Assembly: GCF_019925205.1 (NCBI RefSeq)
Contig: NC_083561.1
Span: 16,057,217 to 16,121,216, forward strand
Reading direction: 5' to 3'
DNA: 64,000 nucleotides
From: Metopolophium dirhodum
Taxonomy: Eukaryota; Arthropoda; Insecta; Hemiptera; Aphididae
In this document: positions 27,001 to 39,649 of the stretch, piece by piece
How positions within the stretch are numbered: the first letter of the stretch is position 1
How the letters are laid out: each line of letters begins with the position of its first letter
Position numbers and translations under genes: made by a program
The notes under the pieces: model-generated
Database searches by the model: none
What the model saw: only the letters and a program-made list of their open reading frames with translations
Told to the model about the DNA's origin: nothing

Positions 27001-30000
27001 GAATTGGATTTTCTTCAACAGTATCTTTTCTGATAGGAAAGTGAATCTAGTTGGTACTTTGGGGGGGTCAAAAGTAAAAATTTCCCAGAAGTTTTCAAAA
27101 GCGACGTGAAAAACAAAAGAAAAATTAAGAAAAAACGGGAATTTTTACGCAAAATCTGTTTTCGAGAAAATCGATTTTGGTTTTTGGTGTAACTCTAAAA
27201 AAAATGACTGTAGGTATGTGAAATAGACTCCTAGGTTATTGTTTCAAAGACAGATGAAAAAAATTAAAAATCCTTAGTCACAGTTTTTATTTATAAGCAT
27301 TTAAAGTTCAAATCTTGACAAAATACGAAAAAATCGCAAAAATTAGCAAATTATTTTGAGTTGAGAATTCATAAAAATTTTTCTTTTTAAATCTAAGATT
27401 TGAAAATGTAATAGAAGATTATTCATTAGTTTGTCTACCTTTATAAAAAAAAAAATATCCACAATAAAGTCAAATTAAATTTTTATGAGCGTTTGAAATT
27501 CATATTTTAGATTCTGAGTGAAGCGATGAATGTATTGATTTTACAATGATGTGTGGTTTTTTTTTATTTTTTTTTATTTTTGTGTCTGTCATCACCTTTT
27601 AAGACAGTAATGAATTGGTTTTTCTTCAACAGTATCTTTTCTGATAGGAAAGTGAATCTAGTTAGTACTTGGGGGGGGGGGGGGGGGGTCAAAAGTAAAA
27701 ATTTCCCCGTAGTTCTCACAAGCGACGTGAAAAACCAAAGAAAAATTAAGGAAAAACGGGTTTTACGCAAAATCTGTTTTCGAGAAAATTGATTTTGGTT
27801 TTTGGTGTAACTCTAAAACAAATGACCGTAGGGACATGAAATTTTGACTGAATGTTTATATTAGCATTTTCTATACACCATAAGATTTACAAAATATTTC
27901 GACTCTTTTTTAGCTGTTTACGGCCATTGTCAGTTTTCAATTTTTTTAGTTTTTTTTTTCTATAAATATCAATAATATTTTATCTGTTGAGTAAAAAAGC
28001 TTGAAAATTTAATAGAAGGCTTCTAGGTTATTGTTTCAAAGGCAGATGAAAAAAATTAAAAATCCTTAGTCACAGTTTTTATTTATAAGCATTTAAAGTT
28101 CAAATTTTGACAAAATACGGAAAAGTCACGAAAAATAGCAAATTATTTTGAGTTGAGAATTCATAAAAATTTTTCTTTTTAAATCTAAGATTTGAAAATG
28201 TAATATAAGATTTCTCATAAGTTTGTCTACCTTTATCAAAAAAAAAATGTCTAGAAGAAACTTAAATTACATTTTTATGAGCGTCTGAAATGTATATTTT
28301 TACAACATTTGATATTTACTCGATTTCTCATGTAACAATTTTCTTATTTTATTGTAATTAAAAAACGAATGACTGTAGATACTTGAAAATTTCACTGAAT
28401 GTTTATATCAGCATTTTCTATACACCATAAAATGTTGAAAATATTTTGACTCTTTTTGAGCTGTTTACGGACATTGTCAGTTTTCAATTTTTTTAGTTTT
28501 TTTTTTTATAAATATCAATAAATTTTTATTTGTAGGGTAAAAAAGCGTGAAAATTTAATATAAGGCTCCTGATATATCGTTCTAATAGCAGTTGAAAAAT
28601 ATTAAAAATACATAGGTACAATTTTTTTTTATAAGCATTTAAAGTTCAAATTTTGACAACATTTATCAAATTTATAATTTATTAATTATTTTGTGGTTAT
28701 AAATTTATAAATTTTTAACTTTTATGGCTAAGGATTGAAAATTTAAAACAAGGCTCCACGTAAATAGGTTATATAAAAATTACTTGATTCACAATAATAT
28801 CATCAAATATACTTGGTAAAATCATAGGCTGACTGACCGTTTTCGCTCAGAATCGTTTTTCTTATACAATGATATTATATCATTGAATTCAAATTTAACA
28901 CCATCCATTACAGTGACCCACTTGTAACCTACTGTACAGCAGAGCGACATCCACTTATCCACCTTTTTTACATTTGATATTCACTCGATTTCTCATGTAA
29001 CGATTTTGCTATTTTGTTGTTACTTAAAAACGAATAACTGTAGATACATGAAAATTTTATTGAATGTTTATATTTTCATTTTCTATACACCATACAGTTT
29101 TGAAAATATTTTGACTCTTTTTGAGCTGTTTACGGACATTGTCAGTTTTCAATTTTTTTTTCTTCAAAGTTTTTTTTTTCTATAAATATCAATAAAATTT
29201 TATTTGTTGGGTAGAAAAGCGAGAAAATTTAATGCAAGGCTCCTGATATATTGTTACAATAACAGTTGAAAAATATTAAAATACATAGGCACAATTTTTC
29301 TTTATAAGCATTTAAAGTTCAAATTTTGACAAAATGTATCAAATTTAAAATTTAATAATTATTTTGTAGTTAAAAATTTATAAAATGTTCAACTTTTATG
29401 GCTAAGGATTGAAAATTTAAAACAAGGCTCCACGTAAATAGGTTATATAAAAATTACTTGATTCACAATAATATCATCAAATATACTTGGTAATATCATA
29501 GGCTGACTGACCGTTTTCGCTCAGAATCGTTTTTCTTATACAATGATATTATATCATTGAATTCAAATTTAACACCATCCATTACAGTGACCCTCTTGTA
29601 ACTTACTGTACAGCAGAGCGATATCCACTTACCCACCTTTTTTATTGAAATTATTTTAAAAAGTATACAATTATAGATAGTATATACTAACGAGCTTTTG
29701 ATAATATTTATACAATATATTTAATCGTTTAATTGTTTGCACGCAAAATAACTATATAGTTACATGTCCTCAAGCTTAAATACTGTCCTGCTCATTATTG
29801 ATCATTCGTTTTCTGTATTCAAGCAGACAAACTCCGTGTCTTCACAAGAGATCACTTGGAGCTACTTGACGCCCTTGGTTATATATTGCTATTTGCTATG
29901 GCCTATGACCTGTGAGAACTGAAGTAAGTACTGGTCATATACTCATATATATTTTTATCGAATATCAATATTTATTATTTACTAAAAATTTATTTTTTTT

Positions 30001-33000
30001 ATTTCATTAATATAATTGTTAACTGCATGTACATGTGCATGCTAACGTACATAGTATATTTAAATCATAAACAAACTATCGAAAGAGATTTTTTCATTTC
30101 ATTTTTGGTGCATATTTTGATATTATCTATGCATATTTCAGGCATTTAATCTGCATATTTGAATACATATAAATATATAATAGGGATTTTTACTGCATAT
30201 AAAATGCACAGTGTAGTTATAACGTTCAACTATTACTGGTAATAACTAATAACAGCTAGACCTGTAATTTTTTTATCGGTGGGAGCCCATAATCAAGTAT
30301 TGGCGTCTGGGTCACTCAATATAGAAAATGTATAACCAGTCTAAAATTTATCCACATACCCTCCTAAACGGCTGCCCATATAGTTATTATTATTATTATC
30401 ATCAACCCCTCCGTTTATACCGTCCTGCGAGAGCGGACTCGTAGCTGCAGCAGTACGCGTCTGTAATATTATATGCATATATGTATAGGTCGTCATAATA
30501 TATATATTATGTCTATAACGTCGATATGATAATATTATTTCGTACCTTGTCATGTGCTAGAAAGCCGCGCCGCAGCCGTCTGATCGCACCATAAATATAC
30601 ACGTACGTGTACAGAATTGTGATCAGACTGGGCCCCAGCACCAGTATGGACAGCGTCACCGAGTACGCCGCCATGCCCTGCCAGTCGAGCATGCATACCG
30701 CCGTGTCTTGGTCGAATACCGGATCACCGAACTCGAGCAGCGGTGGGCTACACAGCATCGCTGACGATATCCACGTGAACGCCATCCAGCACTGACACCT
30801 GGTGCGCGTCTGCACCGTAAAGTACCGGACTGGTTTGCGTACCGCTATGTACCTGTGAAAAACCATCGCGAGCACACACGTATTATTACATTGTGGGTAT
30901 ATTTTTGTAGTATAAAAATATATTATGTTGTATTATCGTGTGCATCGTAGTCAGAGCGAGACCACACACACTTCACTTCTACGTCTCTACGGACTACGAC
31001 TTCCTATTGGTTAGGTATAGATTTATATGGAGAATAACGTCGAGTGTCCTGCGATAAAAGTATCACCCTGTATAATATATATTATGTAAGTTATAAAATA
31101 TCCAATATGTATTATTTATTATATTCCAACGCACCATTTATTATTGTAAATATAGACAGACTTGGGTTCGAGAACTACATAATATCACACTATATTAGGG
31201 TCTAATATATAATTTGCTAGGTCTAATAATTACCTAGCCTTAGCAAAGTTTATTGTTATATTAGATAAGTTAGGTTATTAGGTATATAAATAACAGTACA
31301 GTAAACTCTCGTTACCTATGTCAAAACTCAAGATACATGCAGTAGATTATTATTGTGTCAAACGTGAAACTTCGATATCCCAAATTTTTCATAATTTCGA
31401 AACAATTGAAAACCCCTTGAAATAAATAGCATTACAATAAACTCAATATTTCAAAATGTTGTCTGTGCTTCTTGAGTCTTGAGTTTTTTACTGTATATTA
31501 ATACCCAATCGTGAGCATAAAAAATCTAAACGGTGAAAAGAGAAGTGGATTATTATTTTACGAAAAAAGTGTTTGATGTGTACCTATATACCTATGTAGG
31601 TATATATTAAACAGAATATACTGCAAAAAAATATTACAGTTTAATCATTTTTTCCCGCTTATTCTTGTGTTTAAGTCTGATTTGAAAACAGGCTATTTAG
31701 GATATAATATATTAATATGTAGTATGTACAATACAATGCACGTTAACTAAAATGACGCTACTGTACAATATCATGATGTACCTAGCTATTATACGTGATC
31801 GCATCATAATGCGGTGTTGTGCACACGCAAATGTCTGATGCGTTATATTTTGGTGGATATAATTTGTCCCTTCTCGTGCTGCAGTTGTCGACGAGAAGAA
31901 TGTATATATCTACATCGCGCGTGCAAAAATGCAGAACATGCGACTCAGACATGCGATCAAACTGCAGTATAATTATATATATATATATAATATATATGCC
32001 TAGTAGGTAGTAAAGTATTAACAATTTTGTCTATAATAAGTCTACAAGGGTGGATCTAAGAATGAAAAACATGGTGTGCCTAGTTAGTGATAACTGATAA
32101 ACCATAAACATATACAATTTGATAGGTACCTATTGTTGCTTAAATAATACATCATATTTAATAATAACTAATAATGGAATTTTTAAAAAAAATATACGAG
32201 AAATCTCCGCCGACTTACATACAACGAACTAGTCATAGTGTTGGCAAGGGTGGGGAGGTGTGTAAGTTCGTGGAACGCATAGGTACTATAAGTATACACG
32301 CAATTGGCATAATTGAGTGTTTTACCTCTGAGTACAAAATATATACCACGTGTCGGTGGGACAGACGCTTGAAATCATATATCGTTACAATATACATAAT
32401 ATTATTATTATGTTAGGTATATATACCACTATACTGCATAAAGTTACCCACGCATTTACTAAAAAATTGTTGTTATATCAGCTGACTGAAGGTGATATAT
32501 TTAAAGCGAAAAATAAAATAGGCATAATAAAAAGTAAATTGTTTTAAGTTTTATACCTAATAATTAATATTGAAATATATATTTTATATTAACTTAATTT
32601 TAATTCAAGCTTTTAAAGTGGAATAGCTTATAAAAAAGCAATGTACAAATATGATTTGATATGTATTTGAAACCAGGGTTTTTATTATTATTATAAGTAT
32701 TTATAAAGTTTAGCAAAGTTGAGTAATTTTATTGGTGAATTTCTAATAATTCACTAATAAAAATTTACTTATAGGTATCACCCTGCTCTTCTACTAATTT
32801 TACCTAAAATTCAAATTATGTAATAACAGCATTATTTATAAACAAATAATAAACTTTTAGTTCAATATTCGACGTTTTCTGCTTTAGAAATATAATTATA
32901 TAGCGATTACAATAATAAACTATAATATTTTATAGAACTTAAGTCATTGTGTTTGGGAAAAATGAAGTATTTAAATTTAAATTATAGTTGTCAATAACTG

Positions 33001-36000
33001 AATAATAATTTAGAGTACAAAGAGTAACCCTCGTCGCCTCGAATACTGGATGAATTATTTTAAAAGCAGTTAATATCTTATGACGGCGTCGTGTATAGGC
33101 AATTTAACACCACTATTAATGTTGTGTGGCTGGACTATAGTAGATATTATTTATTAACTTTTATGACGTGTTCTATAGTATTAATTAATCACAATGAACT
33201 CAAATATAGTAGTTTTTGTTTACCAGTGTAATAATAATTGTTATCTTTAAATTATCATTTTACATTATTATAACGAACCAAAATAATAATTATTACTTAT
33301 ATAATTAAAATGCATTAAAATTGTTACCTGTCCACACTAATCCACATAAGTGTGTATGCAGACACGGTCCACAGTGCGACTTCGATGTATCCGATTATTC
33401 TACAAGCAATTTTCCCATAAACCCATTGTTGCACGAGTGCTGGATATACGGAAAATGGCACTACGAGCACACCGTAGAGCAGGTCGGCCAGAGCCAGTGA
33501 CACCAAGTATACATTCATCACCTCTCCTCCACCTATTACATTATATAGATGACGGGTTATTAGAAAAGTTGGATGCAATTTGAATAAAAAAGCTTATATT
33601 TATATTTTGGGATGGCATTAATCACTTTAAAATAACTATTTATGTTCGCTCTATTTTGAAAAATTGTGTCGTCGACTGCTTCAATAATGACAATTATATT
33701 ATGTCAGGATCAGGAAATAATTCATATAATCGATAAATGCATATAATAATACCTCTTATGTTGGTGAACGTAGCGATTATGAGGATATTAAGGAGGATGA
33801 TGGCGACCGCCATGGTGAGCACCAGCGATGCCTGGGTTAAGGGCTCCAGGTTGTGGTGGGGGTGGGCTTCAGTAATACGTGCCCACCGCCATTGTTGCTA
33901 TCTGTCACACATCACAGCCTATACACAAATATATAAATGTATCATTAGACGATTATTATTTAAATAATCTTGTTATCACAATATAGGTAGAAATTATGAT
34001 TAGATACTTCGATAAAATTCACTCAATTATATATAATTCATTAACTAACGCTAACGATACAATGGAACCGATGCATTCATCCGATTTAAGTAGATAGTTT
34101 TAAACTAAATAATTATCATTCCCTTATAAAAATGGGAAATTCGTAGAAAATATCCTTGAAAATTTTTTAAAACAAATTACAATCAATACTATAATCTATA
34201 GGTACTATATTTTCCTATTTATTATAGGGTAGTTTATTCTTCGAATTACATTATATTTTACGTATTTGATCGTAGAGTTGATTTCATTCAAAAAACTCTT
34301 ATTATTATATTATAGGTTATGTGTATAACCATTTTATATATTATATTACATATAATATATTCAATGGCTTCTAATAGAAAATCAACACTAATAATGTGTC
34401 CAATCGATAATATTAATAGACTTATACAGCTATACATTTATATAGTACATAGTGCATATAGTGCTATTTAAAAGTCCGTAAATAATAAAACTATAATAAC
34501 TATTGTTACATTTATTTCATAGAAGTAAAAATTAATAATGACGATTTATCAATTTTTATTTATTTACAAATTTATGAAAATTCATCTTTAACCGTAAAAT
34601 GCGTACTAAATATAGGTAAGTATATACCTTATATTCTGTAGATATTAAAATCAACTTATTGATTGTATAATGTATTGTTATGACTTGTTATGAATGTATT
34701 TCGAAATCATAAAATGTCTATAAATAAAAATAATAATATTACAATTGTAGTTCGTTATTAGTCATCAATTTAAATAAGATTATTATACATATTATAGAAT
34801 ACAGAAATAATATAGACGCTAATCATAAATAAATCGTCTAGATTCGTGGGAGCAAAGTGCAAACCATATAATTGCACCACTATTATAGTTGGTGATGTAT
34901 TAGCTATAAATACCATTGTACTATTTGATATTACTACCACCATTATAATAATATCTATACTATATTAATACTAGTTACTACTTACTATGCTACTGTATAC
35001 TATAATATATTAATACTACTATAATAATATTGTACCTCGTGATATATACATTACGACATAGATAAAAGATATATCATAGACGCATATCGATCGGAGGACG
35101 ACGGATATTAGACTTATACTACACTCGCGTACCACCCGTTTAGCGCTTCATGCGATAAAGAACACACGATAAATACGAGCGACCTGGCGAAACGATTACG
35201 CGCGATTTACGAGAAGTTCTAACTATTGTACTGTAGAGTACATAGACGCACTGCCGTGTCCATCGTGTAAGAAATCACGCACAGGATAACGATTGAGTGT
35301 TTTGAGAAAAATCTATCGGGAAAAAATTAATAAACAAGAGACGCTACAGCAGCGACGGATGACTAAAATTGACCGTGCACGTTGCGGGGGCGGTGAGGAG
35401 ACGATAAAGGGTCGGGCCGTGGAAATCTAAACGGTGCGAGTGTGTACACCTATACGTCATAATATATACGCATTACACTCGAAAAAATCACCGGAACCAA
35501 TATGAATCCATTATTATTTACAATAGATGGTCATCATTGAGGTGCATCCTGCGATAGACGGTACAGGTGTAGTGCGCGTATCCATATTTGAAGAGTGCAC
35601 GATTGGCGACGACATGACTGCAGTGGTGGCGGTGAAGTTTTGTGGTAAAAATGATATGTAACGTTATTACGTAGACTTTCGGGAGACGTGTTAGAATATT
35701 TTCACAATAGGTAATAATAATAATTCGTCGATACCACTTATCACTATAATGGACAGTACTCCCGCGGGTTACTCGTCACTGCCGTATAATATAATATTAT
35801 TTAATAGTTTTTGATTTCATTATTCGTCGCGAATATCACTCCGATGTTCACCGTATCGTCCGCACTGTCGTTGAGGTGTAAATCGTCGTACAATATTATT
35901 AAATGCGATAATGAACCATTCCGACCGGGCGATGACTGCGTTTACGGTGCGCGAGTACGTATCGTCATCGGGTCCGAGTGCAGTGCGTATACCTACAACC

Positions 36001-36433
36001 TACTGCTATAGACAAGACGGCGAAAAAAAATTTGACCCAGACCGGCGCGCGTTTACCTACCCCCGAGACGATATCGGTGTAGCCGCCGGACGCGTATACT
36101 CGCCAATAACCCCAACGGGCGATGATTGCACCACGATAATAATGTTAAACATTAAAAAAAACGATAAAACATCAAAAATAGGCTACAATCCGAGACGACG
36201 ATCATTACGCGACGACGACGACGACGACGACGTTGGAAAGTACACGAACTGAAAAAATACCCGTATGCGTGGCGTATACGATATAATATAACGTTATGTA
36301 TATCGTGATAGAATATACATAATATTATTACATATACAATATATTATATTAGTGTGTGTGCGTGCGCGTGTGTCTGTGTGTACGAGTGTACGTGTATGTG
36401 TATGTGTGTGTGCTCACCAGATTCCGGTAACAT
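24007..36433 (-). CDS. Class A orphan G-protein-coupled receptor, 324 aa, five coding exons
   Basis: Exons (minus): 36433-36418 (MLPES), 33866-33753, 33532-33328, 30852-30546, 24339-24007. Phases 1, 1, 2, 0 agree and total 975 nt. TM1 is about residues 18-38 with N32. TM2 has LALADLLYG (D2.50). TM3 has C87 and DRY 111-113. TM4 has W139. C165 in ECL2 can pair with C87. TM5 has P186. TM6 has FWICWTP 239-245, the canonical FxxCWxP. TM7 reads NSVWK at 276-280 where NPxxY is expected. Position 3.32, Asp in amine receptors, is Glu94. ICL3 is short, about 26 residues; the tail has cysteines that could be palmitoylated. Expected at the plasma membrane coupling to G proteins; ligand unknown. The TM1 exon start at 33866 is chosen for phase match with the ATG exon. 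An alternative acceptor at 33897 would need a different first exon. It resembles insect orphan amine-like receptors, but I give no symbol. Confidence 0.82.
25136..25799. mobile_element. hAT-like MITE with perfect 8-bp target duplication
   Basis: The ends CAGTGGCGTATACA and TGTATACGCCCCTG are inverted repeats. They are flanked by identical TATATAAT at 25128-25135 and 25800-25807. The interior is AT-rich apart from a GC-rich patch at about 25415-25495. It is non-coding and lies in the last intron of the GPCR gene. Confidence 0.85.
26897..29643. repeat. Large tandem/nested copy of the aphid GATTCTGAGCG repeat
   Basis: The left boundary module (AGCGATGAATGTATTGATTT) occurs at about 26913 and 27521. 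The right module (CGCTCAGAATCGTTTTTCTT) occurs at about 28850 and 29518. So the unit is partly duplicated at each end, 607 and 668 bp apart. A run of 18 G lies at 27671-27688. Unit sequence is closely similar, in opposite orientation, to 59297-60777. In the last GPCR intron. Confidence 0.75.
31299..31493. mobile_element. pogo/Tigger-like MITE
   Basis: Begins CAGTAAACTCTCGTTA and ends GAGTTTTTTACTG, flanked by TA on both sides (31297-31298, 31494-31495). About 195 bp, inside the GPCR intron between 33328 and 30852. Confidence 0.5.
36211..36232. repeat. GAC trinucleotide microsatellite
   Basis: About seven perfect GAC units in the first GPCR intron. Confidence 0.9.
36351..36414. repeat. GT-rich microsatellite at the first GPCR splice donor
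   Basis: Imperfect GT/GC run that ends right beside the donor of the first coding exon (36418), so the first bases of the intron on the minus strand are CA-rich. Confidence 0.85.
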
Positions 36434-37260
36434 GGCGGTCGCGCTGACGGGGTCGAAGTGCCGCAGCGGATGAGATGAATAATAATTGTAATTGTCGTGA
36501 TGATTATAATATATTATAATGTTTATATATTATACATATATATATTTACAACGCGATGGATATTGTACGAAACATGGTGTGTATATTATAATTATTGTTA
36601 ATGGGTAGACGTGGAAAGCGAAAAAATTGTTTTAGAAAAAAAAAAAAGAAAAAAGAAAGATATTGTACACGGAATGTTGCAAGAGCTACACTACTACCAC
36701 TATTATACACTGCGGCGGCCGAATCGCGCGCCTCCCCTTCTGACACGCGCGCACCTAGCACGCAACCCCCCCCCCCCCCCCGGACACCGCCGACAGCTAC
36801 CCGCGACCCCACGACCCGCTCACGCACACACACGATCGGGAAAGCTCTCACACACACAAATGGGAAAGCTCACACACACACACACACAACGTACCGTCGC
36901 CGTGCCCTCCCCTCGTTGCTACCCGCTCACTCTAACCACCCTCGCCGACAAATTTCTCGGCCTTGCCTTACACGCGCACACACATACAAAAGTGCGCGCG
37001 TGCGCGCAATTCACTACTGCGCCCTCCATGCACCACCCGGCAACCACCCCACCACCGATGGGCGCACTACCCTTTGAAAGTTTGTACTGACGCCGCCGCG
37101 TGACGTCAACCAAAGGACGCCACAGCATTCACGGCTCCAGTGTGTCCGTGTCGTAGCTGCGCTTATCTGACTCCAGTAGACGCGGGCTGCTCTTGCCGTT
37201 TCTACGCTTTAGCACTCACAAACAATCGTGCGCGCGCATTTACGTAAAAACACACGTAGG
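36434..37260 (-). promoter_or_regulatory. Candidate 5' UTR and CpG-rich promoter region of the GPCR gene
   Basis: Directly upstream of the GPCR start codon the base composition changes from AT-rich to GC- and CpG-rich (about 36.7-37.25 kb), with GT/CA runs, a C homopolymer at about 36768-36780 and a palindromic CRE at 37101. Open frames on both strands here have low-complexity, repeat-driven content and no recognisable domain, so I read the region as regulatory. The transcription start cannot be placed from sequence alone. Confidence 0.4.
37101..37108. promoter_or_regulatory. Perfect cAMP response element (TGACGTCA)
   Basis: The palindrome TGACGTCA, the consensus CREB/ATF site, sits in the CpG-rich segment about 0.67 kb upstream of the GPCR ATG. 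An 8-bp match can occur by chance, but the location suits a promoter-proximal element. Confidence 0.3.
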
Positions 37261-37938
37261 TATATACGTCATATACGATATAACCCAACTCTCGAGCGCG
37301 CATACGCGCAAATACCAGAATACAAATGTATATATAGACATATAGAAGTATTAAATACATAATATAAAAAGTGTATTGTGTGATATATTATATAGGTGTT
37401 TACCTATAACGCGCCCAAGCTCTTTCAAAACGTTTTTTGCACCACATCTAACGTTCGCGTATAACCGATTGGCGGTTATTATGCCTACCTATAAACCTTA
37501 TACGTACTTGTTTTCGAAAGATATCCGACAGTAACCGCTTGTAAGTTATTATACATTATTCTAGTAAGCAGATATAAATTCGTACAGACGTATTGATACA
37601 AGTTGTTTTATTATAATGTGCCTACCTACCAATATAATATGATGGTACCTAGTATAGTAGTATCTATGGTAGTATGGTACGAACCTGGGGTCGGCTATAA
37701 ATGACTAAATAGGCTGAAGCCTGAAGGCCTGATATACTTAGATATTAGGTATATATATTCCAAAAATACCTTTTTTGCACTTTTTTGTAAAAATATGTAA
37801 TACTTACATGTTACCTACCTATATAATATAGTATCTTATATTTATAACAATAAATGCCAAGAAAGTACAAAATAATTACAATACGTTTATGGTTCATCAC
37901 TTTTTAGTTTTTGCAATATTATATTATTATTTTATTAC
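37261..37938. other. Non-coding upstream flank of the GPCR gene
   Basis: AT-rich, with short palindromic TA runs. I saw no exon or clear mobile element. Confidence 0.4.
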
Positions 37939-37946
37939 CTACCTAC

Positions 37947-38606
37947 CAAGGGCGTCATTTCAACTTTTTTTTTGTTGGTACCAAAATGTTTGCAGGCCAT
38001 TTAGATTATTACCAGGCCACAAAGGAAATTTTTTTTTGGGGGGGGGAGGTTGACCTGGGGACAAAAATTGTAGAATATTTGTATAATTTATTTAATTTGT
38101 CACTTATATTAATATGAAAACATCACAATATTGTTTCTATTTTTTACAAACACATAGTAGGGTACTTTTAATGTATTTATGTTATACTGTGGATACCAGT
38201 GTACAGTGGTATTTACACTTGGTAAATAAATTTATGGGTATAAAATATCTAACCGAACCTAACCTACACATTTTTTCTCCCTACATACTCAAAATATATA
38301 ATATAGCTATCTTAATAAAACCAGAAATTTATTTTATGGGTACCCTACTTCACAATGTCTGTGTTATAATTTTATCAATTATAATATTGTGGGACCACAA
38401 AACCACATCAAACATTCTTGGAAATTCAATATTAGTACAATACATTTTTTTTAGTACTGTAAAAATATAAAATATATATAATATAAAACACTTAGGTATA
38501 TCGGCGCTTATATTTATTGTTGACAGGCCAAAGAAGGCGTTTTAAAAAAAAGTTGGTGCAAATGTACACCCTGTACCGGCTGCACCCCCCTCAAATTACA
38601 CCCCTG
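37947..38606. mobile_element. hAT-like MITE with near-perfect 8-bp duplication
   Basis: Left end CAAGGGCGTCATTTCA and right end AAATTACACCCCTG are imperfect inverted repeats. The flanks CTACCTAC (37939-37946) and CTACCTGC (38607-38614) match at 7 of 8 bases. The open frame inside (38114-38470) has no recognisable domain. Confidence 0.65.
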
Positions 38607-38620
38607 CTACCTGCAATGAA

Positions 38621-39104
38621 TACCGGAAAAAATTCCCAGACTACAACCACATGCAACATGAACAAATATTTTTTAAACGTTAATTAGAATCTATAATTAT
38701 CATTTACCACATTATTAATATTCAATTACAAATGCGTATATTATATTATATTATATTATTAAAAAAATTATACATTATATATAATATTTTGTTTCAAACA
38801 ACTTCACAAATATAGCATATAAAAATATTTCGAATGGTCGATACATCAAATAATAAAGTTAAAAACATAGTATACAAAATATAGGTAATAATAATAATAA
38901 TTATCAAACAATAATTTATTAAATGTAGGCACAAGGCATATTACACATAATATATTAATATATTATAATATAATATACGTATTTGTAATATTATATATTA
39001 ATAATGTGGTAAATGGTAATTATAGATACTAATTAACGTTTAAAAAATATTTGTTCATGTTGCATGTGGTTGTGAGTAATATTGTCTGGGGATTTATTTT
39101 CCGG
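38621..39104. mobile_element. Foldback element with about 105-bp inverted arms
   Basis: Left arm about 38641-38745 and right arm about 38970-39078 are nearly identical in inverted orientation, including ACAACCACATGCAACATGAA and TTTTTTAAACGTTAATTAG. The outer flanks CCGGAAAAAATTCCCAGAC and its inverted relative extend the pairing. The 3' flank ends in three short copies of GGGGATTTTTTTTCC. It directly abuts the hAT-like MITE ending at 38606. Confidence 0.75.
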
Positions 39105-39649
39105 GGATTTTTTTTCCTGGGGATTTTTTTTCCGATTTCCACCCGCAATACGCAAATAGGTTTGCAGCAATTATTATAAGCTAATATAGGTACGATATTA
39201 TTGTATATAGGTTCATATTTTGAGTTTGTGTACTTTTTTCATTCTTAAATCTACCCGTGGAGAAAATAGACATACCACCAACGCACCTACGCATTGGCTT
39301 ATACATGTCAATGACGCAGGATTATAATTTATAGGATAAAATTGTGATGGGAGATAACTTCTTTGGATAGAGGACGTATCGGAATGTATACAGTATATGT
39401 ATCGTGTACAAAACTGTATGCAGTTTTGCTTCTATATCACCTATATCAGTTTTGTCCCAATATAACTTACAGTATAAGTTATCTTACAATTACGAGCACC
39501 AACGACCTACCTACTTTTAGTCACCTCAATATTGGCTATTGCTATCTATCCTCATGGCCCTATGCCCCTATATCTCTCTTTTATACATATGTAGATAATA
39601 CCAGCAGATTTTGTTCAAAATATATACCAATTTAAATATCTACTTAATT

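Noticed and set aside
27553..27792. Frames around the poly-G run
   Set aside because: Part of the aphid interspersed repeat; the glycine/proline stretch is the G18 homopolymer.
35811..36252. Plus-strand open frames upstream of the GPCR
   Set aside because: They depend on the GAC microsatellite and GC-richer intron sequence; translations are low complexity and lie in the first GPCR intron.
36546..37128. Overlapping frames of 100-160 codons on both strands
   Set aside because: Pro/Thr/His- or Gly/Val-rich translations come from CA/GT runs and a C homopolymer; both strands open together, as expected for GC-rich promoter DNA without stops.
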